A program made the position numbers and the translations under genes. This document shows, piece by piece, positions 60,001 to 64,000 of a DNA stretch of 64,000 bases. The notes beneath the pieces are model-generated. The model was not told the DNA's origin. It searched no databases and worked only from the letters and a program-made list of their open reading frames with translations. Numbering within the stretch: position 1 is the stretch's first letter; each line of letters starts with the position of its first letter. The stretch is from Drosophila miranda (taxonomy: Eukaryota > Arthropoda > Insecta > Diptera > Drosophilidae): positions 25,668,001-25,732,000 of the forward strand of contig NC_046675.1 of assembly GCF_003369915.1 (NCBI RefSeq), written 5' to 3'.

Positions 60001-63000
60001 ATTGCATCACCATAGAGGCACGCACCTGTTCGCCGGATGAATACGCCTGCAAGAACGGCGAGGGGCAGTGTGTCCCTTTGGCCTGGATGTGTGACCAAAG
60101 CAAGGACTGCAGCGATGGCTCCGATGAGCACAACTGCAGTAAGGATAATCTCTCTTCTTTGAACATGTGCCAATCATTTGGCATTTTGGTTTTCTCTGAT
60201 TTGGAAAGATTAAATAAAATTTCTTTATGTTAGATTTTAGTTTATTTGAGAGAAAAAGATTATATTTATTCAATATTTATTTACTTTCCCTTGCATTCTG
60301 CACGTGACTTTAACAACTTTTAACTTTATTTCAACCTGCAATCCTCCCATACTAACCCCGTCTTTTCCATCTTTACCCTCAAAACTTAACTCTATTCTCA
60401 TACTTTTCTCATAAACCATAAACTTCATTCCTGACTATCGACTCCAGCACACTTCATTTGCCTCTTGGCTTGTCTGTCATTTGTTGCAACTCCTTTTTGC
60501 CTTCAAACATTTTTGCTGAAATTTTGTGAATTCCTTAGACCAAACCTGCCGCTCCGACGAGTTCACCTGCGGCAATGGGCGGTGCATCCAGAAGCGATGG
60601 GTATGCGATCACGACGACGACTGCGGCGATGGTTCCGACGAGCGGGAATGTCCGGTGGTGCCCTGCGATGCTGTGGCCGAGCACACGTGCACCAATGGGG
60701 CATGCATCGCCAAGCGGTGGGTGTGCGACGGGGATCCGGACTGCTCGGATGCCTCCGATGAGCGGGTGAGTGAATAATACTTTCCCATAAATTTACATTT
60801 CGTGCGCTGCCACAAAAAAGTTCCTCCCCCGTGCCTTTCATGGGTTTTTCTGCCACATTCCGCCCGGTTTTTTTTCTGTGGATGGGATGGGATTGTAAGC
60901 CACATAAATTACGACCAAGTTGGGCATAACTCAGGGACCAAAGCAGCTTTGGCAGCTTTTGTTGTCAACGCATGGCACGCATAAAATTGCATTTTTGCAT
61001 GACTCGTTTGGGCGGCAGCTTAGACCCAGGACGGGGGAACAGGACCAATCAGGACTCAAGCTGGGACATCATTTTGTGTGCAACGAAAAGTTTCCCCAAA
61101 CTTGCCCCCAAGGAAACCGAAACCACAAACAAAACTTTGCCCTAACTCTGTCTCTTCGTCTCCTGCCCCTTAGTCCTGCGCCAATGTGACCAAGACGACA
61201 ACCCCCTGCCTGGCCCACGAGTACCAGTGCAAGGATCGCATCACCTGCTTGCACCACAGCTGGCTCTGCGACGGCGACCGGGACTGCCCCGATGGCGACG
61301 ACGAGCACACGGCCAACTGCAAGAACGTGACCTGTCGCCCGGACCAGTTCCAGTGCGGGGATCGCAGCTGCATCGCCGGACACCTCACCTGCAATGGCGA
61401 CAAGGATTGTGCCGACGGCAGCGACGAGAAGGACTGCAGCCTGAGCTTGGGCACCACGAAGGGCGCCTGCAATGCCACGAACGAATTCAACTGCGGTGGG
61501 GGTCAGTGCATCGCCCTGAGCAGGGTCTGTGACAAGCGGAAGGACTGCCCCGACGGCGAGGACGAGCCGGCTGGCAAGTGCGGCGTGAATGAATGCGCCT
61601 CCAAGAACGGGGGCTGCATGCACCACTGTGTGGACCTGGCTGTGGGTCATCGATGCGAGTGCCACGAGGGATACAAATTATCCGGGGATAAGCGGACCTG
61701 TGTGGACATCGACGAGTGCGAGAACCCGGGCACCTGCTCCCAGCTGTGCATCAACGAGATCGGAGGATTCAAGTGCGAATGCGAGGCGGGATACATGCGG
61801 GACCCGCGCAACCACACGCGTTGCAAGGCTGGCGAGGGCCACGCCTCTCTGCTGCTGGCGCGGCGTCACGATATCCGAAAGATCGCCCTGGACCACATGG
61901 AGATGACGTCGATCGTGAACAGCACCAAGTCGGCCACGGCCCTGGACTTTGTGTTCCGCACGGGGATGATCTTCTGGAGCGATGTGACGACGCAGAGCAT
62001 CTACAAGGCGCCCATCGACGAGGGCAACGAGAAGACCGTGGTGCTGAAGCAGTCTTCGGTGACCTCCGACGGACTGGCAGTGGACTGGATCTACAACCAC
62101 GTGTACTACACGGACACGCACAAGTGCACCATCGAGCTGACCAACTTCGACGGCAACATGGGCAAGGTGCTCATCGAGGACGCGCTGGACATACCGCGCT
62201 CCATCGCCCTCGACCCCATCGAGGGCTGGATGTACTGGTCCGACTGGGGCGCCTCTCCGCGCATCGAGCGCGCCGGCATGGACGGCTCCCACCGCACCAC
62301 CATCATCAGCTACGACGTCAAGTGGCCCAACGGCATCACCCTGGACCTGGTGCGCAAGCGCATCTACTGGGTGGACGGCAAGCTGAACGTCATCTCGTCG
62401 GCCAACTACGATGGCTCCCAGCGGCGCCAGATCCTCTACTCTACCGAGTACCTGCGGCATCCATTCTCCATCTCCACCTTCGAGGACTACATCTACTGGA
62501 CCGACTGGGACAAGCAGACCGTCTTCAAGGCCAACAAGTTCACGGGCGAGGGCGTGGAGCCCATCACAGCGGTTCACATGGTATGCGCCATCTATCTATC
62601 GTTCCCCCCCAGCTCCCCTTCATCACCCTATTATCCTCCACAGTTACAACATCCCATGGTGATCCATGTGTACCATCCGTATCGACAGCCCGATGGCATC
62701 AACCACTGCCAGTCCGTGAATGGCCACTGCTCCCACCTCTGCCTGCCCGCCCCAAGGATCAACGAGCGCAGTCCGCGCATCTCTTGCGCCTGCCCCACGG
62801 GCCTCAAGCTGATGGCCGACGGCCTCATGTGTGTCGAGGATCGTAAGTAGACCAGGCGCTCCCTGCATTGCCTTGGATTTTGACTATCTGCATGCTAATG
62901 GATTAACTTTTTATTTTATGCCTACTAACCCGATCCCCAATCCTAACCGCAACGCGATCTGACTTGCATGATTTGCTCCTGCATGGCAGCCCTTTATGTG

Positions 63001-63169
63001 GTCGTTACCAAGCCCCCACGAGCCCTAAAAACCAAACCGAAAACGAAAACTTCGGCACGGCGATTGCCACCGAGGTTTACTGACAGACAGGCGACGGATG
63101 TGCGAATCGAGGTTAACGATGAGCTCAGGCTAAGCACCAAGCTTCCACCTGCGGGGCACGGAATACCCG
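44990..63169 (+). CDS. LpR1/LpR2: lipophorin receptor (LDLR family), 3' end beyond window
   Basis: Surface receptor of the LDLR/VLDLR type that takes up lipid from lipophorin. Domain order matches vertebrate VLDLR: signal sequence, LA modules (nine visible in total), two EGF modules, YWTD beta-propeller, third EGF and a Pro/Thr/Lys-rich linker. The membrane segment and the NPxY tail must lie past 64000. Exons: alternative first exons ending at 45062, 48769 or 56326, then 53557-53697, 58870-58989, 59104-59220, 60016-60138, 60539-60765, 61174-62580, 62644-62842 and 62990-63169. All joints have GT/AG. The first exons and single-LA exons are all in phase 1, so modules can be skipped or swapped in frame. 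Drosophila has two such tandem genes, LpR1 and LpR2, each known to use distal and proximal promoters. I cannot tell which one this is, and the other may lie just outside. Confidence 0.9.
45660..45945. mobile_element. pogo/Tigger-like DNA transposon fragment
   Basis: TAGAGTCCGGCTATAACGAC, CTTATAGCG and GGTCATAGCGACG resemble the repeated subterminal words of pogo-type elements. An internal duplication of TAGCTTATACGGAC occurs at about 45808 and 45832. No transposase frame is present, so it would be non-autonomous or a remnant. Confidence 0.4.
46717..46986. repeat. two tandem copies of a 135-bp unit
   Basis: 46717-46851 and 46852-46986 share AATCCCCCAGTCGAATATAA-type words, ATAGCGG, the segment CTTTCAGCACGTGCCGCA and CGCAGACACTT, with scattered changes. 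They lie between the first two candidate LpR first exons. Confidence 0.85.
47429..47816. mobile_element. DINE-1/INE-1-like element
   Basis: One end reads TATCCCGTACACTCGCGGAG ... GGGGTATATT and the other GGGTATCTTATAGTCGA ... GTTCTTACTTG. In my knowledge these are terminal motifs of Drosophila Helitron-derived short repeats. No coding capacity. It lies upstream of the LpR exon at 48224. Confidence 0.5.
48224..48769 (+). CDS. LpR1/LpR2: LpR candidate first coding exon 2 (distal)
   Basis: The exon begins after a strong acceptor (CCCCTCTCCTAACAG), so an untranslated exon lies upstream. The first ATG in frame is at 48328 (TACCATGG context). It encodes a long N-terminal part: about 45 basic/Asn/Thr-rich residues, a hydrophobic segment ([13 protein letters not shown]) that can serve as a signal sequence, a Thr/Ala run from ACA/GCA repeats, and then [20 protein letters not shown]. 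It ends in phase 1 at GTGAGA. Joining to 53557 gives [10 protein letters not shown], placing it directly before an LA module. The long stretch before the signal sequence is odd; a downstream start or signal-anchor behaviour is possible. Confidence 0.72.
48560..48645 (+). repeat. CAA/GCA trinucleotide tract, coding
   Basis: An impure ACA/GCA/GCAG repeat inside the distal LpR exon, translated as alternating Thr and Ala. Length variation here would stay in frame. Confidence 0.8.
48770..53556 (+). other. LpR intron, no nested gene seen
   Basis: 4.8 kb between the distal first exon and the first LA exon. AT-rich with scattered short frames and no recognisable exon. TG/CA-rich runs lie near 53275-53325. 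Confidence 0.6.
53557..53697 (+). CDS. LpR1/LpR2: LpR LA-module exon, upstream-promoter isoforms only
   Basis: Encodes one complete LDLR class A module with six Cys: [24 protein letters not shown] and the calcium box DHSDE. Phase 1 at both ends (CAG acceptor at 53554, GTGAGT donor at 53698). It lies upstream of the first exon at 56242, so transcripts starting there cannot include it. In D. melanogaster, LpR isoforms from the distal promoter carry an extra LA module and differ in lipid uptake; this is the structural counterpart. Confidence 0.93.
53698..56241 (+). other. LpR intron and region of the proximal promoter
   Basis: No exon is seen. Contains a run of 12 C at 54514-54525 and an ACTC repeat at 55065-55108. 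The stretch 55100-56240 probably holds the promoter and leader of the first exon at 56242. The TSS cannot be fixed by eye. Confidence 0.5.
55065..55108. repeat. (ACTC)n microsatellite, about 11 copies
   Basis: Perfect tetranucleotide repeat, about 1.1 kb upstream of the proximal LpR ATG. Confidence 0.9.
56242..56326 (+). CDS. LpR1/LpR2: LpR candidate first exon 3 (proximal)
   Basis: From ATG 56242 (AACAAAATGG, a good fly context) the frame reads [20 protein letters not shown] and then FGAVVIEN. It ends in phase 1 at GTAAAT (56327). It is a typical short signal peptide with cleavage expected near the second Ser/Phe. Splicing to 58870 gives ...[12 protein letters not shown], leading directly into an LA module and bypassing the one at 53557. 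Confidence 0.8.
56327..58869 (+). other. LpR intron, nothing recognised
   Basis: 2.5 kb, AT-rich at first, ending in CTCTTTCCAG. Short frames only. Confidence 0.6.
58870..58989 (+). CDS. LpR1/LpR2: LpR LA-module exon
   Basis: One LA module: [24 protein letters not shown] and ADGSDE. Phase 1 at both ends (acceptor TTTCCAG, donor GTAAGT at 58990). It is the first exon that both distal and proximal transcripts can share. Confidence 0.94.
59104..59220 (+). CDS. LpR1/LpR2: LpR LA-module exon
   Basis: One LA module: [24 protein letters not shown] and RDKSDEAHC. Phase 1 at both ends (donor GTAAGC at 59221). Confidence 0.94.
59221..60015 (+). other. LpR intron, nothing recognised
   Basis: About 0.8 kb with no extra LA-like cysteine pattern on the plus strand. 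Confidence 0.6.
60016..60138 (+). CDS. LpR1/LpR2: LpR LA-module exon
   Basis: One LA module: [26 protein letters not shown] and SDGSDEHNC. It has one extra residue pair before the third Cys. Phase 1 at both ends (donor GTAAGG at 60139). Confidence 0.94.
60139..60538 (+). other. LpR intron, nothing recognised
   Basis: 400 bp, AT-rich, ending in TTCCTTAG. Confidence 0.65.
60539..60765 (+). CDS. LpR1/LpR2: LpR exon with two LA modules
   Basis: The first module is complete (CRSDEFTC ... GDGSDEREC). The second (CDAVAEHTC ... SDASDER) lacks only its last Cys, which is the second codon of the next exon. Enters in phase 1 and leaves in phase 0 at GTGAGT (60766), so this exon cannot be skipped without a frameshift. 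Confidence 0.94.
60766..61173 (+). other. LpR intron, nothing recognised
   Basis: 408 bp ending in CCTGCCCCTTAG. Short frames only. Confidence 0.65.
61174..62580 (+). CDS. LpR1/LpR2: LpR exon: three LA, two EGF, YWTD propeller
   Basis: A 469-codon exon that completes the previous LA module (SC) and then holds three more (starting [25 protein letters not shown], each with a DxxDE calcium box). Next come EGF-A ([10 protein letters not shown]) and calcium-binding EGF-B ([11 protein letters not shown]), then the six-bladed beta-propeller from about 61840. Blade motifs are MIFWSD, VYYTDT, MYWSDW, IYWVDG and IYWTDW. In LDLR-type receptors the propeller drives ligand release in the endosome. GC-rich at third positions, as expected for a well-expressed fly gene; this creates long antisense shadow frames. 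Confidence 0.95.
62581..62643 (+). other. 63-bp LpR intron without stop
   Basis: GTATGC to CCTCCACAG. Its length is a multiple of three and no stop occurs in frame, so retention would add 21 residues between propeller and EGF-C. Confidence 0.75.
62644..62842 (+). CDS. LpR1/LpR2: LpR exon: end of propeller and EGF-C
   Basis: Encodes [20 protein letters not shown], then the third EGF with six Cys ([19 protein letters not shown]) and VED. Enters in phase 0 and leaves in phase 1 at GTAAGT (62843). In the family this module packs against the propeller. Confidence 0.94.
62990..63169 (+). CDS. LpR1/LpR2: LpR linker exon (O-linked-type), possibly optional
   Basis: After acceptor TGCATGGCAG the frame reads [10 protein letters not shown] and continues with a Lys/Thr/Pro/Arg-rich stretch and [16 protein letters not shown], leaving in phase 1 at GTATGC (63170). 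The position after EGF-C matches the sugar-bearing linker of LDLR proteins, although Ser/Thr are few. Exact length 180 bp, phase 1 at both ends, so skipping keeps the frame. Confidence 0.75.
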
Positions 63170-64000
63170 GTATGCCTGGCAACTCTATGTGTGCTCTGTA
63201 TGTGTGTCCCGTCCCCCATTCTGTGGCATCTCTTCAATATGTGTCCATCTTTGTACATTTGTGTCTTTTGTCTTCATAACGAAAGTACGGTAGCATACCA
63301 TTTTTGGTTTTTTCAATTCAAATTAATCATGGAAACCTAGAACGGATACTCTGTTTCGGGTTTTTCCACCTTTCATCCGAAATGGTTTCAAAATTGTCTG
63401 TAAATTTCGCTTTTTATGTTTGTCTGTTTTGTGTTTTGTTGTGTGAAATTAGTAATCATATAAAAGGAGCAATCTTAGCAACTGTCCTGTGGAAATTGTT
63501 GGAATATCTGGCAACTCTATTTAGTGTTGGTTAATTGTCTGTGGAATTGCCTCGTACATCTGAAACTCTCTTGGTTTTGCTTACAAAAATTAGTCTTTCT
63601 TTCCAAATGTATTCTCGTAATCCCAAAATCGTTTCACTTCCTCTTGCCTTCCCCGCATATGCTCTTTCAGCTTCATATTCAAATATTCACTCCAGGCAAA
63701 TTTGGGAAATATATCCATCTTTATGTGACTATCCCTCAACCATCTATGTTCGTTCCAGTTGAAAATTCGAAATAACGCAGAGGAAAACTTCATCAGAAAT
63801 GTTGTCACAGGAAATTTTGATTAATTTGCCTCAAAGGGAGAGGAAACTTTGATAGTGTTATGGGTTGACATCCCTGTTACTTCCTCTCAATTTATAAGTT
63901 CAACATCTCTCTCTCAGTCCGTCAGTCAGTGGCCCTCTTCTCCTCTCTCACTGGTTATGTCTCTTTGACGGTTTATAAACACTTTCGTGAGATTCAGATT
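63170..64000 (+). other. LpR intron continuing past the window
   Basis: No membrane-segment or NPxY exon is found before the end of the window. Short frames only. Confidence 0.6.

Noticed and set aside
61678..62577. 299-codon antisense frame over the receptor propeller
   Set aside because: Shadow produced by the GC-rich third positions of the real plus-strand exon.
1..64000. CRISPR arrays, operons and ribosome binding sites
   Set aside because: This is eukaryotic nuclear DNA; the only short regular repeats are microsatellites without unique spacers.

Overview
The window is animal nuclear DNA from a fly of the genus Drosophila. Genes have short introns with GT/AG ends, intergenic DNA is rich in simple repeats, and several stretches look like the INE-1/DINE-1 repeat family. 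A DHHC palmitoyltransferase of the CG4956/CG17195 type and a lipophorin-receptor gene (LpR1/LpR2 type) lie on the same strand. From memory, these gene families sit together near D. melanogaster 96F (Muller element E), with EcKinase genes in the wider 96 region. An obscura-group species is my guess and cannot be proved from the window.

Layout. 2.8-4.8 kb: a compact two-exon gene for an unrecognised secreted protein of about 125 aa, then an EcKinase (CHK kinase-like) gene with a frameshift near its 3' end. 4.8-15.2 kb: no supported gene. 15.2-16.2 kb: a single-exon DHHC gene. 17.9-40.6 kb: the unusual part, an island of about 20 kb bounded by two inverted copies of a 1.4 kb segment. Each arm carries the same short reading frame for a small single-pass membrane protein. 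Inside are two head-to-tail copies of a large coiled-coil protein gene (745 and 829 aa, both on the minus strand). They are separated by a nest of transposon remnants: INE-1-like, Ty3/gypsy-like and the 3' end of a jockey-like non-LTR element. The two paralogues are a patchwork of apparently identical blocks and strongly diverged blocks with in-frame indels, as expected from gene conversion.

45-64 kb: the 5' and middle part of the lipophorin receptor gene on the plus strand. I see three candidate signal-sequence first exons (44990, 48328 and 56242), all ending in phase 1. They could feed a chain of LDLR class A (LA) exons, followed by two EGF modules, a YWTD beta-propeller, a third EGF and an O-linked-type linker exon. 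The transmembrane and cytoplasmic exons must lie beyond position 64000. The two upstream first exons can include an extra LA module (53557-53697) that the downstream first exon cannot. This matches the distal/proximal promoter logic described for the D. melanogaster lipophorin receptors.

The best candidates for something undescribed are the inverted-repeat island, the small membrane-protein frame in its arms, the patchwork coiled-coil paralogues, and the small secreted protein gene at 2868.
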